From contig JAJFTI010000011.1 of assembly GCA_021373115.1 (NCBI GenBank), positions 26,409 to 90,408 on the forward strand: 64,000 nucleotides of DNA, written 5' to 3'. Of the stretch, positions 26,648-36,484 are shown piece after piece. Numbering within the stretch: the first letter of the stretch is position 1; every line of letters begins with the position of its first letter. Below the pieces are notes generated by a model that was not told the DNA's origin, made no database searches, and saw only the letters and a list, made by a program, of their open reading frames with translations. Source of the DNA: Eubacteriales bacterium. Lineage in GTDB: Bacteria > Bacillota > Clostridia > Christensenellales > CAG-138. A program made the position numbers and the translations under genes.

Positions 26648-26719
26648 GAGGATATCCGGATTACAATTAACACAATACGTTTCAACCGTTGTCGTTTCAG
26701 TTTGAGAGAAGGGGTTCCT

Positions 26720-28915
26720 ATGCAAAAAGAACGTTCCCGTTATCGCTCAAATCGCCTTATGCTTTCCACCATTCTCTTTTGCGGAATCCTCCTGTTTTCC
26801 GCTTGTGCGCCGCGCGCGGACGCGGCGGCAAGTTCCCCCGCTCTCGCGCCGGACACGGCAGCTTCCGCGCAGGCCGCCGAACCGACGCCTGTTCCCACGC
26901 CCTCCTACCGAGGGCCGGTTTCCCGCGTGGACGGCAAGCGTTTCCTCGTTCGAAACAGCGACGGAATATTTGAACCGCTGTTTATAAAAGGCGTGGACAT
27001 CGGCGCGGCCAAACCGGGCTATTGGCCGGGCGAATTCGGAATTACGCAGGATGATTATTTGCGCTGGTTCCAGCTCATCGGCGCGATGAACGCAAATACA
27101 ATCCGCGTTTACGTTTCGCAGATGCCTGCGTTTTACAACGCGCTGCTTGCGTATAACGAGAGCGCAAAGCAGCCGCTCTATCTTCTGCAGGGCGTCTATA
27201 TGAACGAAGAAATGATTGCCTCGCAGATGGACGCCTACGGCGGCGGCGGCGCGCTTATTCAGAGTTTTTACCGCGATCTGAAAAATGCGGTCGATATTGT
27301 CCACGGCAACGCCGTGATTGAAAAGCTGCCCGGAAACGCGGGCGGAACCTATACAAGCGACGTTTCGAACTATGTGATCGGTTACCTGCCCGGCATTGAA
27401 TTCAGCGCGGATTTCGTTCTGGGCACCAATGAAAAGAATCCGGACAAAACGAGTTTCTCCGGTACGTATGTCGAAACGGAAAACGCATCCCCGTTTGAGG
27501 TGTTTCTCGCCGAATCGCAGGAATACCTCATCGGCTATGAAGTGGAACGCTACGGTGTTCAGCGTCCGGTAGCCGTAACAAACTGGGTAACAACCGACCC
27601 GCTCACGCACTCGAACGAACCGTATCAGGACATGGAGGATGCGGTCAGTATCGACGTGGAACACATGAAAGCGACACCGGCTTACACGGCGGGTTTTTTC
27701 GCTTCCTACCATGTATATCCTTATTATCCGGACCTGATGAGTTACGAACCGAAATACATCGGCGGAGAACCCCCGAATCCTTACCGCGCGTATCTGACCG
27801 AGCTGAACGCTTACCACACCATGCCCGTGCTGATTTCGGAGTTCGGCATTCCAACCTCGCGCGGAAAGACGCACGAAAACGCGGTGACCGGATTCAACCA
27901 GGGCCATGTCGAAGAAACCGCCCAGGGTGAAATGCTGGTTTCCATGATGAACGATATCCTCGATACCGGCTGCATGGGCGGGTTGATTTTCTCCTGGCAG
28001 GACGAGTGGTTCAAGCGCACCTGGAACACCACGGAGCAGGAGGATGTGGAGCGCCGCCCGTACTGGTTCAGCGTGGAAAGCCCGGAGAAGACATTCGGCC
28101 TGCTCTCCTTCGATCCAGGCGAGACGACCGCGGTACGGATTGACGGGAAAGCGGAGGAATGGAGCAAGAGCGATGTCATTACCGATTCGAACGGAATGCG
28201 GCTGAGCGTAAAAAGCGACGAAGCGTATCTCTATTTTCTGGTTGATACCGGCTCGCTTTCCTTCGGAACCGATCCGATCTACATCGCGGCGGACACCATC
28301 GCAAATCAAGGTAACTTTACCTGCGAGGGAATCCCTCTTGCAAACGCGGCGGATTTCCTGATCGTTCTGAACGGCGAGGCGAACAGTTCCATGCTTGTTG
28401 ACCCGTATTACGATGTGTTTCAGTTTCAGTACTCCGTGCAAAATAAGATGCTGGAACCGCTGGAGCACCAGTCGGAGAAAAATTCCGGGGATTTCACGGA
28501 AATCTATGCGGCCATGAGCAGGGGTATCGTGCTGCCGGAAACCGGCGAAGTGATCCCGTTTTCCAAGTTCGACGCGGGCAGGCTGACCTATGGTATCTCC
28601 GATCCGAACAGCGCAAACTACAATTCGCTCGCGGATTTTTATGCGGGCAGCGGCGTTGTGGAACTTCGAATCCCGTGGCTGCTGTTCAACGTGCGCGATC
28701 CCGGAACCAAAAATATCATTGCGGACTGGAACGCAACGGGTACCATCAGCGGGCAGAACGTCGAATCGTTCTCGTTCGCCGTCTTCCCAAGCACAGCCGC
28801 CGGCACCGTTCCGTTTGGAACCTACTCCTGGGAAAGCTGGGATTTACCAACCTACCACGAGCGCCTGAAAAAGAGCTATCCCATGATACAACAGTGCTTT
28901 GCCGAAATCGGCTGA
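26720..28915 (+). CDS. Glycosidase-like (GH-A clan) lipoprotein with C-terminal CBM9-like domain
   Basis: 731 residues. A signal peptide ends in FSAC (Cys about residue 30), then a Pro/Ala-rich linker. Residues about 75-450 look like a TIM-barrel glycosidase: ITQDDYLRWFQLIGAMNANTIR-type strand, a Glu in LPGIEFS (about 228), and LISEFG (about 373), which resembles the nucleophile motif of clan GH-A enzymes. From about 470 an IDGKAEEW segment starts a beta domain like CBM9. It would act at the outer membrane face on a glycan. ATG 26720 with AAGGGG upstream is preferred to TTG 26702. It is the first gene before a HEAT protein and a GT2 synthase. Confidence 0.68.
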   Translation: MQKERSRYRSNRLMLSTILFCGILLFSACAPRADAAASSPALAPDTAASAQAAEPTPVPTPSYRGPVSRVDGKRFLVRNSDGIFEPLFIKGVDIGAAKPGYWPGEFGITQDDYLRWFQLIGAMNANTIRVYVSQMPAFYNALLAYNESAKQPLYLLQGVYMNEEMIASQMDAYGGGGALIQSFYRDLKNAVDIVHGNAVIEKLPGNAGGTYTSDVSNYVIGYLPGIEFSADFVLGTNEKNPDKTSFSGTYVETENASPFEVFLAESQEYLIGYEVERYGVQRPVAVTNWVTTDPLTHSNEPYQDMEDAVSIDVEHMKATPAYTAGFFASYHVYPYYPDLMSYEPKYIGGEPPNPYRAYLTELNAYHTMPVLISEFGIPTSRGKTHENAVTGFNQGHVEETAQGEMLVSMMNDILDTGCMGGLIFSWQDEWFKRTWNTTEQEDVERRPYWFSVESPEKTFGLLSFDPGETTAVRIDGKAEEWSKSDVITDSNGMRLSVKSDEAYLYFLVDTGSLSFGTDPIYIAADTIANQGNFTCEGIPLANAADFLIVLNGEANSSMLVDPYYDVFQFQYSVQNKMLEPLEHQSEKNSGDFTEIYAAMSRGIVLPETGEVIPFSKFDAGRLTYGISDPNSANYNSLADFYAGSGVVELRIPWLLFNVRDPGTKNIIADWNATGTISGQNVESFSFAVFPSTAAGTVPFGTYSWESWDLPTYHERLKKSYPMIQQCFAEIG

Positions 28916-29008
28916 TTGCGCGCGCGGGTTTTCCCGCAAGAGCAATTGTGTCAGCCGGGCGGAAGAATTGCTTTCGGTAAGGTGATATTTTGAAAGGAGC
29001 GTGGTCTC

Positions 29009-30112
29009 TTGATTCTCGTTCAGACTGTCGTCAATTGGCTTATAATCATCATGGGCGCCGTACTGATGCTGTTTTCCCTGCTTTTGATCGCGCTGCACTT
29101 TTCCAGCGAAATTACCAACACAAGAATCCAGAAGATGCGGGAGCAGCTGATCTGCCTGATCTCCGGTGAAGCGGACGCACGGCGAATGAAGCACAAAATT
29201 TACGATATCCTTCAAGCGGGCTGCGAAACAGCCTCGCTTTCGGAGATCCGCGGTATCCGCTCGCTGCGCGGGCTGCAGGTAATCTCGGAGATTACGGATG
29301 AGCTGGATACGGAAAAACGCGCGGTTCTGCGGCGCGCCATTGAGCAGGAATGGTATTTTCAATACCTGCAAAAGCAGCTCTGCGGTTCCAATATCGACTC
29401 CATCATACTGGTTGTAAAACTCATAGGGACGCTGCAGATCACCCGCTGCACGCAGGACGTCGTAACCCAGATCTACTGCCACCGTAACGTCACGCAAATG
29501 CAGCATATCGGATTGCTTTCCCTTTGCCTGCTGGGCGCCGAGCGGGAGCTGATTACGATTTGCCGGGATCAGACAATCGCGTCGCTGCTGTCGTTTCGAA
29601 CGCTGGAGGAACTCTTTTCCGTGTATCAGGGGGATCGGAAGAAACTCTGCAAAGCGCTGATTACCACCGCGGCCGACCAATATATCCGGCGTACCTGCGT
29701 GAAAGCCATTGGGGAAAACGGTTACACCGACCTGGCCGAGCTGGTTATGCCGCTGTTGAGCAACAACCAGCTGAATTCCCGCATCGACGCCGTCCGTACG
29801 CTCGGCAGGCTCGCGTATGAACCGGCACGGACGTCGATTCTTTCCCTTGCATTGAACGAGCGCTGGGAGATGCGAGCGGTCGTCGCCACTGCGCTTGGCT
29901 TCTTTAGCGGCGACGCCGTTGAGAACACGCTGCTGGAGTTGATTTGCGACCGTGAGTGGTGGGTGCGATACCGCGCCGCGGAATCGCTCCTTCTGTATCC
30001 CGATCATGAAGCGCTGCTGGAACGCGTCCGCCGGAAAAACGACCGGTTTGCGCTGGAAATGATGGAGTTCGCCATCCGGAAGGATGCGCTGACAAGGAAG
30101 GGGGCGGCATAA
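29009..30112 (+). CDS. Membrane-anchored HEAT-repeat protein
   Basis: 367 residues starting at TTG 29009 (AAAGGAGC 8 bases upstream). One transmembrane helix covers about residues 8-32. The rest is a run of paired helices, with clear HEAT-like units from about 225 to 350 (DLAELVMPLLSNNQLNSRIDAVRTL pattern, RWEMRAVVATALG, EWWVRYRAAESLL). Such scaffolds bind proteins rather than catalyse. Its stop overlaps the ATG of the glycosyltransferase gene by one base, so it probably works with that enzyme as an adaptor or assembly factor. Confidence 0.78.
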   Translation: MILVQTVVNWLIIIMGAVLMLFSLLLIALHFSSEITNTRIQKMREQLICLISGEADARRMKHKIYDILQAGCETASLSEIRGIRSLRGLQVISEITDELDTEKRAVLRRAIEQEWYFQYLQKQLCGSNIDSIILVVKLIGTLQITRCTQDVVTQIYCHRNVTQMQHIGLLSLCLLGAERELITICRDQTIASLLSFRTLEELFSVYQGDRKKLCKALITTAADQYIRRTCVKAIGENGYTDLAELVMPLLSNNQLNSRIDAVRTLGRLAYEPARTSILSLALNERWEMRAVVATALGFFSGDAVENTLLELICDREWWVRYRAAESLLLYPDHEALLERVRRKNDRFALEMMEFAIRKDALTRKGAA

Positions 30113-31536
30113 TGGACCTGCATTCTGTCCTTTATCGCATCGTACTCGGCGTCAACTATTTTTCGCTGTTTTACGTCATTACCGTAAGCACAATCTATCT
30201 GATCCAGCTGATTTCAGCATCCTTCGGGCTGCGAAAATACGTTCGTTCGCTGCGTTATATTGACTATCGCCGGTTTTTAGACTCCGAGCACATGGTTCCA
30301 ATTTCGCTGCTTGTTCCGGCATATAACGAATCCGCCACCATTGTGGATTCCGTAAAGAATCTGCTCTCGCTCGATTTTCCGGAGTATGAGGTCATCGTGA
30401 TCAACGACGGGTCGAAGGACGATACGCTGCAGCTTCTAATCGACGCGTTTTCGCTGATTCCCTTTCCCCAGCCCTATAAGAAAGCGCTCCCTACGGAAGA
30501 TATTCTGGAGATTTACCGCTCCGGCAAGGATATCCGCCTGATTGTCCTGAATAAGAAGAACGGCGGCAAGGCGGACGCGCTGAACGCCGGTGTAAACGTA
30601 TCCTCCTATCCCGTCGTCGTCACAATCGACGCGGACTCGATTCTGGAAAAAAGCTCGCTGATCAAGATTATCTATTCGTTCGTGAGCGATCCAACCTGCA
30701 TCGCGGTCGGCGGTATTGTGCGGATTGGCAGCGGCTGCGAAATCGTGGACGGGCAGCTCAAGGAAGTCGGGCTCTCGAAAAAGCCGATCATCGCGCTGCA
30801 GACGACGGAATACCTGCGCGCATTCCTGACCGGACGGCTCGGATTTGACGTAATGGGTATGCTCCTGATCATCTCCGGCGCGTTCGGCGCATTCCAAAAA
30901 GCGGCGCTCATCGAGGTCGGCGGGTATACGCGGCACTGCGTGGGCGAAGATATGGAACTTGTCATTAAGCTCCATCGGCTCATGCACCAAAAGAAGCGGA
31001 AATACTCCGTGCGTTTTTTGCCGGACCCGATCTGCTGGACACAGCCGCCGGAGCGGCTCTCCGATCTTCGAAAGCAGCGCAAACGCTGGCACATCGGCCT
31101 GATCGACAGCCTGCTCAAGCATAAGGACATGCTGTTTCGTCCGAAATACGGCCGCATCGGCATGGTATGCCTGCCGTATTACTGGATCTTCGAACTGATC
31201 GGCCCCGTCATCGAGACCTTCGGATATGTGTTTATCCCGATTTCCTGGCTGCTCGGCGTGGTCAACGTTTGGTTCATGGTCTCATTCTTTCTCGTCGCGG
31301 TGCTGTATGGAACCATCCTCTCGGTCGGCGCGCTGCTGCTGGAGGAGAATACCTTCCGCAAGTACCCGGACCTCGAACAGCTACTGCGGCTATTCTTCTT
31401 TTCGTTTATCGATAACTTCGGCTACCGCCAGCTCAACACGGTTTACAAGGTGGAAGCGATGTTCGGCTTTCAAAAGAACAGAAGCCGCTGGGGCGAGCTG
31501 AAGCGCAAGGGATTCTCCCAAAACGCGCGGAAATAG
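30112..31536 (+). CDS. Processive family 2 glycosyltransferase
   Basis: 474 residues. An N-terminal membrane helix (about 15-40) is followed by the GT-A domain with LLVPAYNESATI, VINDGSKDD, the DxD motif TIDADS (about 172), GEDMEL (about 283) and QRKRW (about 325). The D,D,D,QxxRW set marks polymerising GT2 enzymes such as cellulose, chitin or poly-N-acetylglucosamine synthases. Three or more helices follow from about 345 to 420. No PilZ domain is present at the C terminus. It probably builds and exports a polysaccharide together with the HEAT protein and the glycosidase-like lipoprotein. Confidence 0.87.
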   Translation: MDLHSVLYRIVLGVNYFSLFYVITVSTIYLIQLISASFGLRKYVRSLRYIDYRRFLDSEHMVPISLLVPAYNESATIVDSVKNLLSLDFPEYEVIVINDGSKDDTLQLLIDAFSLIPFPQPYKKALPTEDILEIYRSGKDIRLIVLNKKNGGKADALNAGVNVSSYPVVVTIDADSILEKSSLIKIIYSFVSDPTCIAVGGIVRIGSGCEIVDGQLKEVGLSKKPIIALQTTEYLRAFLTGRLGFDVMGMLLIISGAFGAFQKAALIEVGGYTRHCVGEDMELVIKLHRLMHQKKRKYSVRFLPDPICWTQPPERLSDLRKQRKRWHIGLIDSLLKHKDMLFRPKYGRIGMVCLPYYWIFELIGPVIETFGYVFIPISWLLGVVNVWFMVSFFLVAVLYGTILSVGALLLEENTFRKYPDLEQLLRLFFFSFIDNFGYRQLNTVYKVEAMFGFQKNRSRWGELKRKGFSQNARK

Positions 31537-31584
31537 CGTTTTTTCATCCCGATTCCATAAAGCCACGACAGGAGGGAAAACATA

Positions 31585-32724
31585 ATGCCTCAAGTCGCCC
31601 TTGTCTCATGCGAAAGTTATAACGAGGATGCGGTTCGCGCGGCGGTTGAGCGGGGGCTTTCCCTGCTCGGCGGGGCGCAAGCATTCGTCCGGTCCGGCGA
31701 AAAAATCCTGCTCAAGCCCAACTGGCTCTCCTCCGATCCGCCGGAAAAATGCGTCACCACGCATCCAGCCGTGTTTCGCGCGGTGGCCGAAGCGCTCTTG
31801 CAGGCGGGCGCGGTTCTTTCCTATGGGGATTCGCCCGGATTCCAGCCGCCGGAAACCGCCGCAAAAAAAACCGGCTGCGCGGAGGTCGCACAGTCGCTGG
31901 GAATTCCTCTGGCGGACATGCGGGCGGGAAGGGAAGTCCACTTTCCGCAAGGGCGGCAGAATAAGAAGTTCGTCCTTGCAAACGCAGTGTTGGACAGCGA
32001 CGGCGTCGTTAGCCTGCCAAAGATGAAAACGCACGCGTTTCAGCGCGTTACCGGCGCCGTGAAAAACCAGTTCGGATGCATTCCAGGTACGCTGAAAAGC
32101 GAATTCCACGTGAAAATACCGGATGCGTATGAATTCGCCAAAATGCTGATCGACCTGAACGCCTGTATCCGTCCGCGCCTCTATGTGATGGACGCCGTGG
32201 TCGCCATGGAGGGAAACGGCCCACGCGGCGGCACCCCGAAACCGATGAACGCGCTGCTGCTTTCTACGGATCCGGTCGCGCTCGACGCAACGATGTGCCG
32301 CATGATGAACCTCGATCCCGCGCTGGTGCTGACGAACCGTGCGGGCATGGAGTCCGGTTTCGGCACATATCTGAGCGAGGAAATCACGCTGCTCGGCGAC
32401 CCGATTGAGTCCTTTGTTGCCGGCGACTTCAACGTTAACCGCGCCCCAAACGAGCCAGCGACTCAAAAAACAGGATCGAGCGCGTTTAAAAACGCGATTA
32501 CGCCAAGGCCATATATCGACGGCGCGCGCTGCGTAAAATGCGGAGTGTGCGTGAATGCCTGCCCCGTGAACCCCAAAGCGGTGAACTGGCACGACGGGGA
32601 CAAGAGCAAACCCCCGTCCTATCAATACGACCGGTGCATCCGTTGCTATTGCTGCCAGGAGATGTGCCCCGAAAGCGCAATTTTGGTGAAGGTGCCGCTG
32701 CTTCGCCGGATCATTGGCGGCTGA
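31585..32724 (+). CDS. DUF362 protein with C-terminal 2x[4Fe-4S] ferredoxin domain
   Basis: 379 residues. Residues 1-290 are a DUF362 domain (LKPNWLS, YGDSPGF, LPKMKTH, GAVKNQFG, DAVVAMEGNGPRGG). The end carries two ferredoxin clusters, CVKCGVCVNACP (about 315) and CIRCYCCQEMCP (about 350). The family is common in anaerobes and of unknown function, presumed redox-linked. Ribosome site AGGAGG precedes ATG 31585. The 48-base gap from the glycosyltransferase gene allows co-transcription, but a functional link is not evident. Confidence 0.85.
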   Translation: MPQVALVSCESYNEDAVRAAVERGLSLLGGAQAFVRSGEKILLKPNWLSSDPPEKCVTTHPAVFRAVAEALLQAGAVLSYGDSPGFQPPETAAKKTGCAEVAQSLGIPLADMRAGREVHFPQGRQNKKFVLANAVLDSDGVVSLPKMKTHAFQRVTGAVKNQFGCIPGTLKSEFHVKIPDAYEFAKMLIDLNACIRPRLYVMDAVVAMEGNGPRGGTPKPMNALLLSTDPVALDATMCRMMNLDPALVLTNRAGMESGFGTYLSEEITLLGDPIESFVAGDFNVNRAPNEPATQKTGSSAFKNAITPRPYIDGARCVKCGVCVNACPVNPKAVNWHDGDKSKPPSYQYDRCIRCYCCQEMCPESAILVKVPLLRRIIGG

Positions 32725-32742
32725 ATAAAGCACGATCCAAAC

Positions 32743-32773
32743 AAAAGGCGCAGTTGATACGACTGCGCCTTTT
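32743..32773. terminator. Bidirectional terminator
   Basis: AAAAGGCGCAG (32743-32753) pairs with CTGCGCCTTTT (32763-32773), giving A-runs and T-runs on both sides. It lies between convergent ends at 32724 (+) and 32789 (-). Confidence 0.88.
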
Positions 32774-32788
32774 GTGTTGCGTTCAGTC

Positions 32789-35700
32789 TTATGCGTAGTA
32801 GCAAACGAGCGACTCAAACAGCCGCAGATCAAATCTTCCCGGAACGTTTTGGTACAGTCCCGTTCCAATGCGTTCGCTGTGCCCCATTTTGCCCAGAATT
32901 CGTCCGTCCGGCGAGGTGATCGCCTCAACCGCCGCATCGGAGCCGCTGGGATTGAATTGAATCTCCATAGTTGGACGTCCCTGCCCGTCCACATATTGCG
33001 CGGCGATCTGACCGCTTTCGCCCAATTTGGCGAGCGCATCCGGCGGGCAAAGAAACCGCCCTTCCCCGTGCGAAACGGGTACGGTATAGATTTCACCCGT
33101 TCCGGCCAGCAGCAGCCATGGCGAGCGATCGGAAACAATCTTTGTTCGGACAAGGCGGGACTGGTGGCGGCCAATGCGATTAAACGTCAGCGTGGGGCTG
33201 TCCGGCGCAGGCCGGGTGATCGTGCCGTATGGCAGCAGGCCGAGCTTCACAAGCGCCTGAAATCCGTTGCATATGCCCAGCGCAAGACCGTCCCGTTCCG
33301 TAAACAGGCGCGCCATCGCGTCGGCTGCGCGGGAATTTCGTAAAAATGCGGCGATATATTTACCGGATCCGTCCGGTTCGTCCCCGTTGGAAAACCCGCC
33401 CGGCAGAAACAGCGCCTGCGAACCGTCTAGGCGCGCTGCAAACGCGCGGAGGGATGCGTCCACCGCCTCCGGCGAACCCGTGCGGAGCACCAGCACGTCC
33501 GCTACCGCACCCGCCCGCTCCACAGCGCGCGCGGACTCATATTCGCAGTTCGTGCCCGGAAAAACCGGAATCAACACGCGCGGTTTCGCAATCGCTCCGG
33601 CGCGCGGCCGTTTCCGTTCGGTTGCGTAAAACAGCGGCATCGCCAAATCCCGGCCGGGAACCTCCGCGCGGGTCGGAAACACATCCTCCAGCGTGCTTTC
33701 GTAAGCGGCCTCCAGTTCGTCCATAGCAATACGCTCGCCGCGCCAGAGCAGCGCGCGTTCCGCTGTCGGCTCGCCCAGCGGCAGACCGACGCCGCAGTCC
33801 TCCGCCAGTTCCAAAACAAACGCGCCGTAGCGCGGCCAGAACAGTTCCCCCTGCTCCCAAGCACCGTCAAAGCGAAAGCCAAAACCGTTGCCAAGGCACA
33901 TTTTAAATACGGCTTCGGCGAGGCCACCCGCGCCAATAGCGTACACCGCCAGCGCCTGCTTGGAAGCAATCAGCGCGTGTACCTGCGTAAACAGCCGCTT
34001 GAGGGAGTTCAGTTCCGGGAGGCCGTCCGCCCGGTATTCCGGCAGAAGCAGCACCGTTTTGGATCCGGCATGTTTGAATTCCGGTGAAACGACCGTGTCC
34101 GCCGTGCCAATGCCAACCGCGAAGGAAACGAGCGTCGGCGGAACGTCCCGGTTTTCAAACGAGCCGCTCATGGAATCCTTCCCGCCGATTGCGGCAACGC
34201 CAAGGCCAAGCTGCGCTTCGAGCGCGCCCAGCAGTGCGCCTACGGGTTTTCCCCACCGCGCGGGATTGTTCCCGGGTTTTCCAAAATACTCCTGAAAGGT
34301 CAGGTACCGTTCTTCCATCGGCGCGCCCGCCGCCGTCAGTTTTGCAAGCGAATCCACCACCGCGGCGTATCCGCCGGAATAGGGCGACGCTTGCGCCCGG
34401 TATGGATCGTATCCCCAGGCCATCGTTGTACAGGCGTCGGTTTCGCCGCGCATCAGCGGAATCTTCGCCGCCATCGTCTGCGCCGGCGTCAACTGCCGCG
34501 CGCCGCCAAACGGCATCAGAACGGAACATGCGCCAACCGTGGAGTCAAACCGCTCGCTCAGCCCCCGTTTGGAGCAGTGGTTCAGATTTGAAACGAGCGC
34601 GTTCATGCTCTGTGAAAAGCCGCCCGCGGTATTTGTTTCGCAAAGCGTTTTCGGCAGCTCGACGCAGGCCGACGCGTGCTTCCGCGCGCCGTTGCTATCG
34701 ATGAAGCGGCGCGGCAAATCCACAATCGTTTCCCCGCGCCAGCGCATGGTCAGCCGCGGTTCGGCCGTTACCTCAGCAACGGCGACCGCCAGCAGGTTTT
34801 CCGCGTCCGCAAGCATAATCAGCCGCTGTGCATCCTCTTTCGCGCAGACAACCGCCATGCGCTCCTGCGACTCGCTGATGGCGAGTTCCGTTCCGTCCAG
34901 CCCGTCGTATTTCACCGGTACCTGATCCAGATCGACCGCTATTCCGTCCGCCAGCTCGCCAATGGCAACGGACACGCCGCCCGCGCCAAAGTCGTTGCAC
35001 CGTTTCATCCGCCGGGTTACTTCCGGATTTCGAAACAGCCGCTGCAGTTTGCGTTCCTCCGGCGCGTTACCCTTCTGCACCTCCGCGCCGCAGCGCGAAA
35101 GAGAAGACGCGTTATGCGTTTTGGAGGAACCCGTTGCACCGCCGCAGCCGTCGCGTCCCGTCCGGCCGCCAAGCAGCAGCACCACGTCGCCCGCGGCGGG
35201 CGTCTCGCGGCGCACGTGTTCCGCCGGAACCGCGCCGATAACCGCGCCAATCTCCATCCGCTTTGCAAGAAACCCGTCGTGATAGATTTCGTCCACAAGC
35301 CCCGTGGCAAGACCAATCTGGTTGCCATAGGAACTGTAACCCGCCGCCGCGGTGGTCACAATCTTGCGCTGCGGCAGCTTTCCCGGCAGCGTTTCGGCAA
35401 ACGGCCTTCTCGGGTCCGCCGCTCCGGTCAGCCGCATGGCCTGGTAAACGAAGGCGCGCCCGGCGAGCGGGTCGCGAATCGCCCCGCCGATGCAGGTTGC
35501 TGCGCCGCCGAACGGTTCGATCTCCGTCGGGTGGTTATGCGTTTCGTTTTTAAACAGCACGAGCCATGGCTCGCGCTTCCCGTCCACCTGAATCTCCGTC
35601 TTCACGGTGCAGGCGTTGATCTCCGCCGAATCATCCAGGCGGTCAAGCATGCCGTTTGCTTTGAACCAGCGCGGCGCGATCGTCGCGAGATCCATTAAAG

Positions 35701-36484
35701 TCACCGGCGCGGTAACGCCGAGTTCGCGGCGCAAAGCAAGATACGTTTCGTAGGTCTCTTTTGCGCGTTCGTCCAGAAACGAAACACTGTCCAGCTCGGT
35801 CAAAAACGTCGTGTGGCGGCAGTGATCCGACCAATAGGTATCCAGAACCTTTAGCTCCGTGAGGGTAGGGTCGCGCTGTTCCGCTCGAAAATGCGCCTGG
35901 CAGCACTTCAGGTCGTCCAGATCCATGGCAAGCGAAAGATCGTTTTGCAGCGCAAGCAGTCGCGGAGCATCGAACGAGCGAAACCCGCCGACCACCGGTA
36001 TCCGTTCCGGTTCCTCCGCTGCGAGCGCGAGGGTTTTATAAGGTTCCAGCGACGCTTCCCGCGCCTCCACGGGATTGATCACATAGCGCTTTATTGCGCA
36101 GAGTTCCGCTTCGCCAACGGAACCTTCCAGCAGGAATATGCGGGCGGTTCGTACCGGCGGCGCTTCCCGCTGGCTCAGCAGCGCAATGCACTGCGCCGCC
36201 GCATCCGCGCGCTGGTCATATTGGCCGGGCAGGTATTCCACCGCAAACACGGTATGGTTTCCTTCCGGCAGTGCGTCGTAGACCAAATCCGTCTGCACTT
36301 CGGCAAATACGGTATCGCGGCAAGCCTCCAGAATCGCGCGTTCAACGTGCTCCACATCGTAGCGATTCAGAATACGGAGTCCGGTTGCGCTTTTAATTCC
36401 CAGTACATCCCGAATATCCGAAAGCAGCGCTTTCGCTTCCTGCGAAAACGCCGCCTTTTTTTCAACATACAGCCGATCAACCAT
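32789..36484 (-). CDS. purL: Phosphoribosylformylglycinamidine synthase, single chain
   Basis: 1231 residues, the long form that combines synthetase and glutaminase. The synthetase part has THNHPTEIEPFGGAAT (about 313), GGRTGRDG (about 440) and GKDSMSGS. The class I glutaminase domain from about 965 has FPGTNCEYE, the Cys nucleophile in GICNGFQ (about 1098) and the His-Glu pair in SHGEGRF (about 1185). It makes FGAM from FGAR, glutamine and ATP in purine synthesis. It is the last gene of the purine operon, overlaps purD by 8 bases, and is followed by a terminator. Confidence 0.95.
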   Translation of the reverse strand: MVDRLYVEKKAAFSQEAKALLSDIRDVLGIKSATGLRILNRYDVEHVERAILEACRDTVFAEVQTDLVYDALPEGNHTVFAVEYLPGQYDQRADAAAQCIALLSQREAPPVRTARIFLLEGSVGEAELCAIKRYVINPVEAREASLEPYKTLALAAEEPERIPVVGGFRSFDAPRLLALQNDLSLAMDLDDLKCCQAHFRAEQRDPTLTELKVLDTYWSDHCRHTTFLTELDSVSFLDERAKETYETYLALRRELGVTAPVTLMDLATIAPRWFKANGMLDRLDDSAEINACTVKTEIQVDGKREPWLVLFKNETHNHPTEIEPFGGAATCIGGAIRDPLAGRAFVYQAMRLTGAADPRRPFAETLPGKLPQRKIVTTAAAGYSSYGNQIGLATGLVDEIYHDGFLAKRMEIGAVIGAVPAEHVRRETPAAGDVVLLLGGRTGRDGCGGATGSSKTHNASSLSRCGAEVQKGNAPEERKLQRLFRNPEVTRRMKRCNDFGAGGVSVAIGELADGIAVDLDQVPVKYDGLDGTELAISESQERMAVVCAKEDAQRLIMLADAENLLAVAVAEVTAEPRLTMRWRGETIVDLPRRFIDSNGARKHASACVELPKTLCETNTAGGFSQSMNALVSNLNHCSKRGLSERFDSTVGACSVLMPFGGARQLTPAQTMAAKIPLMRGETDACTTMAWGYDPYRAQASPYSGGYAAVVDSLAKLTAAGAPMEERYLTFQEYFGKPGNNPARWGKPVGALLGALEAQLGLGVAAIGGKDSMSGSFENRDVPPTLVSFAVGIGTADTVVSPEFKHAGSKTVLLLPEYRADGLPELNSLKRLFTQVHALIASKQALAVYAIGAGGLAEAVFKMCLGNGFGFRFDGAWEQGELFWPRYGAFVLELAEDCGVGLPLGEPTAERALLWRGERIAMDELEAAYESTLEDVFPTRAEVPGRDLAMPLFYATERKRPRAGAIAKPRVLIPVFPGTNCEYESARAVERAGAVADVLVLRTGSPEAVDASLRAFAARLDGSQALFLPGGFSNGDEPDGSGKYIAAFLRNSRAADAMARLFTERDGLALGICNGFQALVKLGLLPYGTITRPAPDSPTLTFNRIGRHQSRLVRTKIVSDRSPWLLLAGTGEIYTVPVSHGEGRFLCPPDALAKLGESGQIAAQYVDGQGRPTMEIQFNPSGSDAAVEAITSPDGRILGKMGHSERIGTGLYQNVPGRFDLRLFESLVCYYA

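Noticed and set aside
26747..28468. A 573-codon open frame on the - strand
   Set aside because: Antisense to the glycosidase-like lipoprotein gene, with no recognisable motif.
31606..33174. A 522-codon open frame on the - strand
   Set aside because: It spans the DUF362 gene antisense, the terminator and the end of purL out of frame, so it cannot be a single real gene.
34676..35698. A 340-codon open frame on the + strand
   Set aside because: Shadow of purL on the other strand, without a start context or domain.
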